A DNA stretch of 7,179 bases from B1SED10-75 sp964636865 (GTDB taxonomy: Bacteria; Bacillota; Dethiobacteria; DTU022; PWGO01), in assembly GCA_964636865.1 (NCBI GenBank), contig CAZWVJ010000057.1:1-7179 (forward strand). The letters run 5' to 3'. Positions within the stretch are counted from its first letter, which is position 1. Each line of letters opens with the position of its first letter. Shown in pieces: positions 1 to 5,722 of the stretch. The notes beneath the pieces are model-generated. The model saw nothing but the letters and a program-made list of their open reading frames with translations. It ran no database searches and had not been told where the DNA came from. Position numbers and translations under genes: made by a program.

Positions 1-335
1 AGTTCGAAATAGCCAGGGTGGGTTATCAAAAAGAGGCGAAAAAATTGATTATCGCCATGGCCAATCTCGAAGACTATGAAGGTAAATTGCCGGAGGGATG
101 GTTTTTCGTTAAAGAGAAAATCACCTCTCATGGTTACTTCAGACTTAATAATAAGGACCTGGTCCGCATGGTTGCCCGTTATGCAAACATAAACCTGGAC
201 AAGAAAAATAAATTTTTGGCCGAGTGGGAGGAATCTCATAATTTCCTGGTTATCGATATGACCAACAAGATAGGAAAAGATAAACCGGAGAAAAAACAAA
301 ATGAAATTTTTGAGATACTGGACGAGATATGGTAA
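1..335 (+). CDS. Hypothetical protein, C-terminal part (5' end outside window)
   Basis: I do not recognise this protein. The reading frame is open from base 3 to a TAA at 333-335. A GTG lies at 18, but the five codons before it are also open and it has no convincing ribosome binding site, so the true start is probably left of the window. The visible part is about 110 residues, rich in Lys, Glu, Asn and aromatic residues, with no signal peptide or membrane segment. It looks like a soluble mixed alpha/beta or helical protein: an early helical Lys-rich stretch, an LPEGWFFVKEK segment, then a charged C-terminus ending EIFEILDEIW. The amino acid pattern is convincingly protein-like, whereas the antisense frame, also open, is rich in Phe/Leu/Ile in the manner of a shadow. 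The gene is the only complete-stop plus-strand gene on the left, and the neighbouring minus-strand genes converge on it. Function unknown. Confidence 0.65.
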   Translation, partial: FEIARVGYQKEAKKLIIAMANLEDYEGKLPEGWFFVKEKITSHGYFRLNNKDLVRMVARYANINLDKKNKFLAEWEESHNFLVIDMTNKIGKDKPEKKQNEIFEILDEIW

Positions 336-410
336 GTGAAACTGAGTCGAGTAGACTATACCCTCGCAGACACATAACGCTCGGACAATTTTTTCCACTT
401 GTTCATCAGG

Positions 411-442
411 TGTGACAGTGGGGACGGGGCAATTCTGTCACA
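411..442. repeat. Inverted repeat with GGGGAC-containing loop (REP-like element)
   Basis: TGTGACAG at 411-418 is matched exactly by CTGTCACA at 435-442, giving an 8-bp perfect stem around a 16-base loop containing GGGGACGGGG. From memory, hairpins with TGACAG arms and a GGGGACGG core recur in many copies in Firmicutes genomes and have been linked to REP-associated tyrosine transposases. That link is inference here, since no transposase is present in the window. The run after the stem is not a T-tract, so a terminator is unlikely. Confidence 0.55.
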
Positions 443-520
443 ACAATTATTAGAAAATTGATTATTTAGCAATATTATAGTAATTTATTCGCCAGTTTAT
501 CGGTAGACAAAAATATATGC

Positions 521-579
521 TTAATACTTAGGAAAACGATTGTTGGAATTTGTTCCTTCGGTCAAGTCCGGCTCCGGTA
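521..579. repeat. Imperfect dispersed repeat, copy 1
   Basis: The 38-base core at 530-567 matches the core at 6825-6862 in the same orientation at 29 of 38 positions by hand alignment. Both begin AGGAAAAC, share GGAATTT in the middle and end GGTCAAGT. The likeness extends a little on both sides: TTAAT before the core, and CGGC(T/A)CCG after it with a gap of about seven bases. Divergence is clustered in the middle of the core. Neither copy lies in a gene. Its nature (a relic of a mobile element, a REP-like unit or a conserved regulatory segment) cannot be settled from two copies. Confidence 0.5.
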
Positions 580-690
580 GCTGCGTTTATGGGGGCGCTA
601 GAAACATAAAGAACCTGTTGTATACATTTGAGAAAGTTAATATCATTACTTTTTAACTCGTATAAATAGTAATTGTAAAATAGTGAGGTT

Positions 691-1320
691 TTATCGGTGA
701 TTATTGCTTAATTGCACCCTTATTTTTTCTTTTAACTGCAAATATTTCAAGAGTTTTTCTCCAGCCTGTTTGGCTTCATCCATCGCCTTTTTATTATTCA
801 AGGCTTCTCCTACTTTAAATAGATTTAGCGCCTTTACTGTACTTACTACTCTATAACCTAAAGCTTCTAAAGATTTTATCATCGCTTCAGCGGTAAATCC
901 CATATCTTCTTCTCTTGATTGTTCACTAACTGCAATTACAGCAGCATATTTTCCTCCAAGGGCTTCATTTAACCCCATCCAAACTGAGCGATCTTCTGCG
1001 TCGAATATTTCAAAGCAGTAACATCTATCTATAAAAGCCTTCATATCTGCAGATACATTATAAAAGTAGGCAGGTGACCCTAAGATAATGGCATCAGAAT
1101 CTAAAATATCTGGATATAATTTTTGCATATCATCGTTTATTACACATTTATATGTTTCTTTACAGCCTTCGCAACCACTACAATCACTAATATTAAAGTC
1201 ATCTAAAAATACAAGTTTACTTTCAATGTTGTTACTTTTAAAAGGTTTTAAAGCCTCTTGCATCAAAGTTGAAGTATTTCCTTTTTTTCTGCGACTTCCT
1301 ACAACACCAAGAATTTTCAA
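691..1320 (-). CDS. Iron-sulfur flavoprotein-like NADPH-dependent FMN reductase
   Basis: A 209-residue cytoplasmic flavodoxin-fold protein, likely an electron-transfer flavoprotein or quinone/nitro/metal reductase. The N-terminal beta strand and phosphate-binding loop are seen as ILGVVGSRRKKGNTSTL (residues 3-19). The flavin-contacting segment is GSPAYFYNVSADMKAFIDR (81-99). Between them is a compact cysteine motif, C47-x2-C50-x2-C53-x5-C59, matching the CX2CX2CX4-7C pattern known from iron-sulfur flavoproteins (Isf) that ligates a 4Fe-4S cluster. Length is normal for the family. The start is TTG at 1320: an in-frame TAG stands immediately upstream and GGAGGAG lies seven bases before it. Family membership is firm; cluster binding is inferred from the motif, and the substrate is unknown. 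It appears to be a single-gene unit, separated by 140 bases from the upstream ClC gene. Confidence 0.88.
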   Translation of the reverse strand: MKILGVVGSRRKKGNTSTLMQEALKPFKSNNIESKLVFLDDFNISDCSGCEGCKETYKCVINDDMQKLYPDILDSDAIILGSPAYFYNVSADMKAFIDRCYCFEIFDAEDRSVWMGLNEALGGKYAAVIAVSEQSREEDMGFTAEAMIKSLEALGYRVVSTVKALNLFKVGEALNNKKAMDEAKQAGEKLLKYLQLKEKIRVQLSNNHR

Positions 1321-1327
1321 CTAACCA

Positions 1328-1334
1328 CTCCTCC
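1328..1334 (-). promoter_or_regulatory. Ribosome binding site fixing a TTG start
   Basis: GGAGGAG on the minus strand sits seven bases upstream of the TTG at 1320-1318. With the TAG codon immediately before that TTG, it leaves no other plausible start for the flavoprotein. Confidence 0.8.
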
Positions 1335-1358
1335 AGTCTTTATAATTAGTATAATTAC

Positions 1359-1373
1359 TATGTGTTAAACATA
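1359..1373. promoter_or_regulatory. Small inverted repeat in the flavoprotein promoter region
   Basis: TATGT (1359-1363) and ACATA (1369-1373) form a 5-bp inverted repeat around GTTAA, about 40 bases upstream of the flavoprotein start. A minus-strand TATACT (1353-1348) nearby could be a -10 element with a transcription start about 20 bases before the TTG, but no good -35 is correctly spaced. The palindrome would sit where an operator often lies. The region is AT-rich, so chance is a serious alternative. Confidence 0.25.
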
Positions 1374-1406
1374 ACATTATTTCTTTTGTTGGAAAAGATG
1401 AGTTCC

Positions 1407-1424
1407 CAGGGGTAAGGTCCCCTG
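1407..1424. repeat. GC-rich hairpin between the ClC and flavoprotein genes
   Basis: CAGGGG (1407-1412) pairs with CCCCTG (1419-1424) around a six-base loop. It lies 37 bases beyond the ClC stop codon on the minus strand and stands out against AT-rich surroundings; the flanking bases include further GGGAC-type words (1431-1435 in reverse complement). It could terminate the RCK-ClC transcript, but the nearest T-rich stretch on the minus strand begins only about nine bases past the stem. It could also be a degenerate relative of the GGGGAC element at 411-442. Confidence 0.4.
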
Positions 1425-1460
1425 TCTCCGCGTCCCAGAAACCTTCCCCCCTTCCTTAAG

Positions 1461-2771
1461 TTACACATCTTTAAATCTCTTGGGGAATTGATATGGTGCT
1501 TTGGAAAGTTCTAACTTGCTAACGTAAGATTCCCGCACTATAGTATCAGATTTGGCAATCCAGGAACTAACAAAACAAGTAATAGCTACTGGTTTTAAAA
1601 GTTCTACACCAAAAGTTTCTGCTGCCAGAAAAGTTGTAGTTATCGGAATATGGGCAGCACTTCCTAATAACGCCACGCTGGAAGCACCTATTATAGCTAA
1701 AGGATACGGATAAGCTACTAACTTAGCGATAAGAGTGCCTGTTAGCGCTCCTATAGTCAGACTTGGCGCAACAACACCTCCACTAGCCCCGGATCCAGCG
1801 GTAAATGAAGTAGCAACAATTTTCCCCAATAGCATTAAAATAATTAAATATAATGGGAATGTATTTCCCATAAATAATTTTTCCATTAGATCTATCCCAC
1901 TGCCCATAATGTACGGAGTGGCTATGAGTGCGGTAATACCGGTAAAAAGGCCTCCTATAGCAGTTTTAATATAAGGAGGAAGATTTAACCGGGAGTTGTA
2001 ATGCTCATAACCATATAATGTTTTTATAAAAACCAGGCTAATAAAGCCTACAAAAACTCCCACAGCAATAAAAAATAAGATGTCTCTGCTGGCACTAAAA
2101 ACAAATTCTTCAGGAGGAGAAAATTCAAATAACCTAGTTTGTCCTAGTAAGATGGAATACACATAATAAGCAGTTATGCTTGACAATAAACCCTTAAATA
2201 AATTGTTATGTTCCATATCATCTCTATAAAGTACTTCCGTGCCAAAAACACCACCGGCTATGGGTGCAGTAAAAATAGAACCGAATGCAGCACTCATGCC
2301 ACATATAGTTAATGTTCGCATGTCAGCTAAGTTTAGTTTAAATACCCTGGCTACAAAGTTTGAGAGCCCTCCTCCCATTTGCACCGCAGGCCCTTCCGGG
2401 CCAGCTGAACCTCCAAAAGCAATGGTAAATATACTGGCCACTAACTTAACCGGGACAGTTAAGATGCTTACTTTGCCCCATTTTTGGTTATAGGCTTTAA
2501 TAATAGCATCAGTACCATGGCCAGCAGCTTCCGGTGCTAGTTTCGTGGTAATCACCCCACTAATAAAAAGTCCCAAAACCGGCAAAATAAATAATATATT
2601 AGTCTCCATTAGGGGTTCAATAAATGCAACGCTCCAGGAAAGAAGCCTATAAAAAACCATTGCAGCAAGTCCCACAATAACCCCCACCAGGATTGATAGC
2701 AAAGACCATTTAATGGTGTAAAGGGTGTACTGAAAAATTTTTGTATGCTCTCTTTTCTTTCCCATGTACAT
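1461..2771 (-). CDS. ClC-family chloride channel / proton-coupled antiporter
   Basis: A 436-residue polytopic membrane protein moving chloride (or another anion) across the cytoplasmic membrane, either as a channel or by exchange with protons. The three selectivity regions are visible. The first is GHGTD at 84-88, in place of the E. coli GSGIP. The second is GGSAGPEGP at 120-128, with E126 in the position of the external gating glutamate. The third is SGGVVAPSL at 330-338. About ten hydrophobic stretches follow the usual ClC order, and no CBS domains follow. The internal proton glutamate of E. coli ClC (E203) appears to align with Q211 and the central tyrosine (Y445) with a hydrophobic residue; both placements are by eye and tentative. 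The first of two close ATGs is chosen because AGGTAGG lies eight bases upstream. It follows the RCK gene by 37 bases, with no promoter evident between, so the two are probably co-transcribed. Confidence 0.92.
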   Translation of the reverse strand: MYMGKKREHTKIFQYTLYTIKWSLLSILVGVIVGLAAMVFYRLLSWSVAFIEPLMETNILFILPVLGLFISGVITTKLAPEAAGHGTDAIIKAYNQKWGKVSILTVPVKLVASIFTIAFGGSAGPEGPAVQMGGGLSNFVARVFKLNLADMRTLTICGMSAAFGSIFTAPIAGGVFGTEVLYRDDMEHNNLFKGLLSSITAYYVYSILLGQTRLFEFSPPEEFVFSASRDILFFIAVGVFVGFISLVFIKTLYGYEHYNSRLNLPPYIKTAIGGLFTGITALIATPYIMGSGIDLMEKLFMGNTFPLYLIILMLLGKIVATSFTAGSGASGGVVAPSLTIGALTGTLIAKLVAYPYPLAIIGASSVALLGSAAHIPITTTFLAAETFGVELLKPVAITCFVSSWIAKSDTIVRESYVSKLELSKAPYQFPKRFKDV

Positions 2772-2808
2772 GAGAATCGCCTACCTAAACCAACTGTTTT
2801 TAAAAATT

Positions 2809-3444
2809 CTATTTTTTTGTCCTTACCCACATTATGACTTGATCGTGGTTCTGAATTTTTTCAATTTCATTGGGAAGATAATATTTTCCTTTTCTTTGAA
2901 CCAGAAGCGGATAGTGCTTTTCACCAACTACCCTGGTTAACTCTGCAGGTTTTTTACCAATAAGTTCAGGCCGTTCTTCTGTAGTTGTCTGCCTTAGTTC
3001 TATGTCCAGGTGGAGTTGATGAATCAGTTCAGTAACATCAACACCGAAAAGCCGTGTCACTATTTGGGCTGATACTGAATTGGTAGGATCTATAATATTG
3101 TCTACCCCGATTACTTTGCATAGATCTAAGTATTCGGGATCCTCTACCCTTGAAATAACTTTTGGTATACCTAAAGATTTAGCGGCTTTTGCAGCCAAAA
3201 GATTTCTTTGATCTTCTCCTGTAACAGCAATAAAAGCCATTGTTTTTTTGGTCAAGGCTTCTTTTATGGAATTAGGGAAAACTGCTTTTCCCAAAACAAT
3301 TCCCACGTAGGGGAACATTTCTGAAATCAATTCACATATTTTAGGGTCAGGATCAATAACTGTTATTCTATATTTCGGATTGTTGCGAAACAATTCTATT
3401 AATCTTCTTCCTGTCTTACCGCCACCGGCAATTATTATATGCAA
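2809..3444 (-). CDS. RCK/TrkA-type NAD-binding regulatory protein
   Basis: A 211-residue cytoplasmic protein with both halves of an RCK (TrkA) subunit. The N-terminal Rossmann domain (about 1-125) shows the dinucleotide loop G7-G-G-K-T-G12 and an acidic D31 ending the second strand (TVIDPDP), which favours NAD(H) over NADP(H). It also has the TrkA-typical TGEDQRNLLAAKAAKSLG (75-92) and SRVEDPEY (98-105). The C-terminal TrkA_C ligand domain spans about 135-208 and ends in a DQVIMWV strand. Such proteins normally gate potassium transporters (TrkH, KtrB) or channels, but the next gene encodes a ClC protein and no potassium transporter is in view. The start is TTG at 3444, chosen because GAGGGGGTG precedes it and the protein begins directly with the first Rossmann strand. 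The 249-base gap upstream should hold the promoter; I found only weak matches there. Family is firm; the partner is inferred. Confidence 0.9.
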   Translation of the reverse strand: MHIIIAGGGKTGRRLIELFRNNPKYRITVIDPDPKICELISEMFPYVGIVLGKAVFPNSIKEALTKKTMAFIAVTGEDQRNLLAAKAAKSLGIPKVISRVEDPEYLDLCKVIGVDNIIDPTNSVSAQIVTRLFGVDVTELIHQLHLDIELRQTTTEERPELIGKKPAELTRVVGEKHYPLLVQRKGKYYLPNEIEKIQNHDQVIMWVRTKK

Positions 3445-3449
3445 AAAAA

Positions 3450-3458
3450 CACCCCCTC
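3450..3458 (-). promoter_or_regulatory. Ribosome binding site fixing a TTG start
   Basis: GAGGGGGTG on the minus strand, with its G-run seven bases before the TTG at 3444-3442. No ATG or GTG is available in frame at this spacing, so it decides the RCK protein start. Confidence 0.75.
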
Positions 3459-3693
3459 TTCAAAAATGTTATATCATTATTTTATGCCCAAGTAAGCTTT
3501 GAAACACCTACTATTCTATTTAACGTTTAATTTTTCTAAAAAAATATTCGCAGCTAAAAAAAGGAACAGTATAATTTCCCCGGTTAATAAAATATAGTCC
3601 GAATGTAGCTTAAGCAATGCCTAACAAATAATACCATATTTTGATTTGGCAATAAAGAATTAAGTGAAGTCAAATAATGTTAAAGGGGTGATT

Positions 3694-4962
3694 TTAACTT
3701 ACTTTTCTTAATAAATTTCGTCCTTTCCAGGTAATGCCTCCACGAAAATATTGAAGCGCTGAATTAAAGGCAATCAAACTAGTTAGAAAGATGGAAACTG
3801 GATAAATAAATGTCATTCGAAATGGAATGTGGAAAGTTATATTTACAGTTGCCCATATTATTAAACTCAAAAATACAGCCATGACAGCTCTAATTTGCAC
3901 TTCTCCCGTAATTGAGCTAATGCTTGCTATTGTAAAATCACTTATACTTCCAGATAAGACTGGTATAATTGAATTTCCCAGGGCAATAAAGAGGATAATT
4001 AGAGGAAAAAGGAAAGTAAAAAGCAGCCATCCCCAGATAAAAAGATATGGCAACAAAAAGTAATCAAAGAAACCAAAAAGGTTTTTAGTAAATCCTTCCC
4101 AGGTTTGCTTAAAGTTAGAATACATTCGGCATGATACTAACTTAACCCCATTAAATATAGCCCAACGAGCTCGGTGTTGTTTAAAATGACGTACCATAGC
4201 AATGTCATCCACTATTTTTTCTTTGATTGCTTCATGTCCTCCAAGTTTTTTATAAGTTTTATGATTAAACATTATAAATTGGCCCACGCCCATAGCCAAT
4301 TTAGAGATTTTTAAACGATAAGCCAATACCAGGGGCATGAAAAACATAACACTCCAAAAAATAAGAGGAACAACAAATTTTTCTGCCCAGGAAACCATCT
4401 TTTGCTTAGGTATAAAAGAGACTAAGTCCAGGTTGTTTTCGCTTATTTTACCTACAGCTGTGCTAACTGCTTGAGTGTTTAAAGTGGTATCGGCATCAAC
4501 AAACAAGATAAGTTCTCCAGTAGCCTCAAGTGCTAACTGATGGCAAGCCCAGTTTTTCCCAGTCCATGCACAAGGTAATTTTTGGCCTTGTAAAAGAGTT
4601 ATAGAATGAAAGTTTTTATTATCTTTTTGGGGCGTATTCATGTATTTCTGCAAAATTGCACCAGTGCTATCAGTAGAATTATCATCTAAAACAATGATTT
4701 CTAAAGAAGGATAATCTTGGAACAATATACTATCTAAGCAGCAACCAATATTTTTCTCCTCATTGCGAGCAGGAATAAGAATTGAGACTCGGGGAAGAGC
4801 TTGAATATTGCTGGAAAAGTTTCGACTATTAAAATAAGGTAAGTTGCCAATAGATACGGGTAAAAGAGGGCGAAGATATATTAAGTTGCTCAATGTGATT
4901 AGAGAAATAATTATTAGAAAAATCATTATGCCTTCTAAATTTCCAGCCAACATATCTTCCAT
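3694..4962 (-). CDS. Membrane-anchored family 2 glycosyltransferase, CrtQ/HpnB-like
   Basis: A 422-residue inverting GT-A glycosyltransferase, probably transferring a sugar from a nucleotide donor to a lipid at the cytoplasmic membrane face. An N-terminal membrane segment (about 12-31) is followed by the catalytic domain: SILIPARNEEKNI (60-72), the nucleotide-binding D93/D94 in VLDDNSTDST, and the DxD-type metal site D156-A-D158. The signature CAWTGKNWAC (131-140) is shared with carotenoid (CrtQ) and hopanoid-associated (HpnB) enzymes. The acceptor-side acidic pair D252/D253 precedes an RHFKQHRARW segment. Further membrane segments lie near 196-215, 303-328, 360-380 and 384-400, and the C-terminus carries GGITWKGR. 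Its start is two bases after the stop of the PlsY-like gene, with GGGAGAG inside that gene's end as ribosome site, so translation is likely coupled. The lipid acceptor is unknown; no carotenoid or hopanoid gene is in the window, so CrtQ or HpnB should not be assigned. Confidence 0.85.
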   Translation of the reverse strand: MEDMLAGNLEGIMIFLIIISLITLSNLIYLRPLLPVSIGNLPYFNSRNFSSNIQALPRVSILIPARNEEKNIGCCLDSILFQDYPSLEIIVLDDNSTDSTGAILQKYMNTPQKDNKNFHSITLLQGQKLPCAWTGKNWACHQLALEATGELILFVDADTTLNTQAVSTAVGKISENNLDLVSFIPKQKMVSWAEKFVVPLIFWSVMFFMPLVLAYRLKISKLAMGVGQFIMFNHKTYKKLGGHEAIKEKIVDDIAMVRHFKQHRARWAIFNGVKLVSCRMYSNFKQTWEGFTKNLFGFFDYFLLPYLFIWGWLLFTFLFPLIILFIALGNSIIPVLSGSISDFTIASISSITGEVQIRAVMAVFLSLIIWATVNITFHIPFRMTFIYPVSIFLTSLIAFNSALQYFRGGITWKGRNLLRKVS

Positions 4963-4964
4963 AT

Positions 4965-5558
4965 TTAAGCTCTCCCTTTTTTGAAACGAAATTGCGGTTT
5001 TATTTTTAATTCAGGAAAATGCTTATAAATTAGAATAAAAAAAGTTCCCAACCAAATAAGGCAAAAAATTGAGGGTAAGCCCTGCCAGGAAATATAAAGG
5101 GGAATGGCTAGATTGGCAAGAATAATTGACCAAGAGTCCTGGTTTTGAATGATATAAAATATCCCCAAACATATTCCTAAAACTACAGGAACTTCCCAAT
5201 ATGTGAGTCCGCTCCATATGCCAAAGGTTACAGCTACTGCTTTGCCCCCTTTTCCTTTAAGAAATGGAGAGAAGGCATGTCCTAAGACAGGAGCGAGGGC
5301 TGCTGCTATCAAGAGCCAATCTGAAATGGTAACAAAGCTAGTGTTCATTAAAATCGCCAGTGGCAAAGCCCCTTTCAAAAAATCTAAGAGCAAGGCGGGG
5401 ATGCCAGTTTTAGCACCACCGACTCTCCACGCATTAGCAGCTCCGGGATTCCCATCTTGAATTTTTTTAATATCGATGTTGGCCCAGATTTTTGTTATGA
5501 TCACCGAAAAAGGAATTGCTCCCAAGAAAAAAAATCCTATTATAATAACCAATTCCAT
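4965..5558 (-). CDS. PlsY-like membrane acyltransferase, divergent motifs
   Basis: A 197-residue polytopic membrane protein of the PlsY family, whose known members transfer an acyl group from acyl-phosphate to glycerol-3-phosphate. Recognisable segments are GAIPFSVIITK (13-23), DGNPGAANAWRVGG (35-48), LDFLKGALP (58-66), GHAFSPFLKGKGGKAVAVTFG (93-113, here with H94) and a C-terminal YKH (178-180). Length is usual. Two of the family's functional motifs differ. The GSGN of motif 1 reads QDGN, so the Ser described as essential is Asp35, though R45 is kept. In motif 3, H180 is kept but the following Asn-Ile and Glu positions are not. This points to a PlsY-like subgroup rather than the housekeeping enzyme, so no gene symbol is given. 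A textbook GAGGAGGT lies eight bases before the ATG. It heads a two-gene unit with the glycosyltransferase, suggesting a shared glycolipid product. Confidence 0.82.
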   Translation of the reverse strand: MELVIIIGFFFLGAIPFSVIITKIWANIDIKKIQDGNPGAANAWRVGGAKTGIPALLLDFLKGALPLAILMNTSFVTISDWLLIAAALAPVLGHAFSPFLKGKGGKAVAVTFGIWSGLTYWEVPVVLGICLGIFYIIQNQDSWSIILANLAIPLYISWQGLPSIFCLIWLGTFFILIYKHFPELKIKPQFRFKKGRA

Positions 5559-5566
5559 TTTTCCTT

Positions 5567-5574
5567 ACCTCCTC
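5567..5574 (-). promoter_or_regulatory. Strong ribosome binding site of the PlsY-like gene
   Basis: GAGGAGGT on the minus strand, eight bases before the ATG at 5558. Its strength, and the 164-base gap separating this gene from the hydrolase upstream, suggest that the PlsY-like gene opens its own unit. No clear promoter hexamers were found in that gap. Confidence 0.75.
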
Positions 5575-5722
5575 ATTTTAAAAAGGCATCATGGATGAAT
5601 CGCTCTTGAGAAAATAGCATAAATCTGAAGAAGCGAAGTAATTTGGTTTATTGCTCTTCCTCAAATTGTTGAAGTTTAATATGGGCACTAATTGACACTT
5701 ACGCAAAATGAGCAAGTAAGAA

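Larger units (their letters stand above)
336..690. other. Intergenic stretch with repeats, no gene
   Basis: This 355-base gap separates the plus-strand partial gene from the 3' end of the minus-strand flavoprotein gene, so the two genes converge here. It holds an 8-bp inverted repeat with a GGGGAC loop (411-442) and one copy of an imperfect repeat (521-579), followed by a short GC-rich patch around 568-600 in an otherwise AT-rich setting. A weak inverted repeat, ATTACT (645-650) with AGTAAT (668-673), lies just beyond the flavoprotein stop, but it is AT-only with a 17-base loop and is not a convincing terminator. I see no coding region with a start, a ribosome site and protein-like composition. 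Confidence 0.6.

Noticed and set aside
1..445. Long open antisense frame opposite the left partial gene
   Set aside because: Composition is dominated by Phe, Leu, Ile and Val in the way of a shadow, while the plus strand reads as a normal charged protein.
1735..2493. Plus-strand reading frames opposite the ClC gene
   Set aside because: They are Pro/Ala/Ile-rich antisense shadows of the ClC coding sequence, without ribosome sites or recognisable domains.
2609..2830. 73-codon minus-strand frame spanning the end of the RCK gene and start of the ClC gene
   Set aside because: It is an alternative frame of the ClC 5' end; the ClC frame has clear family motifs and the better ribosome site.
3445..3693. 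Promoter for the RCK-ClC unit
   Set aside because: Several partial hexamer pairs exist in this AT-rich gap (for example CTTACT-N17-TATAAC on the minus strand), but none is clearly better than chance.
3679..3698. GTTAAA/TTTAAC inverted repeat at the glycosyltransferase 3' end as a terminator
   Set aside because: The stem is almost all A-T pairs, overlaps the stop codon and has no strong T-tract after it on the minus strand.
3694..4962. Assignment of the glycosyltransferase as crtQ or hpnB
   Set aside because: The WTGKNWA signature is shared across the group, and no carotenoid or hopanoid genes are present to support either name.
5698..5720. CTTAC/GTAAG hairpin after the hydrolase stop as a terminator
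   Set aside because: The stem is bulged and not followed by a T-run on the minus strand, so I would not call it rho-independent.
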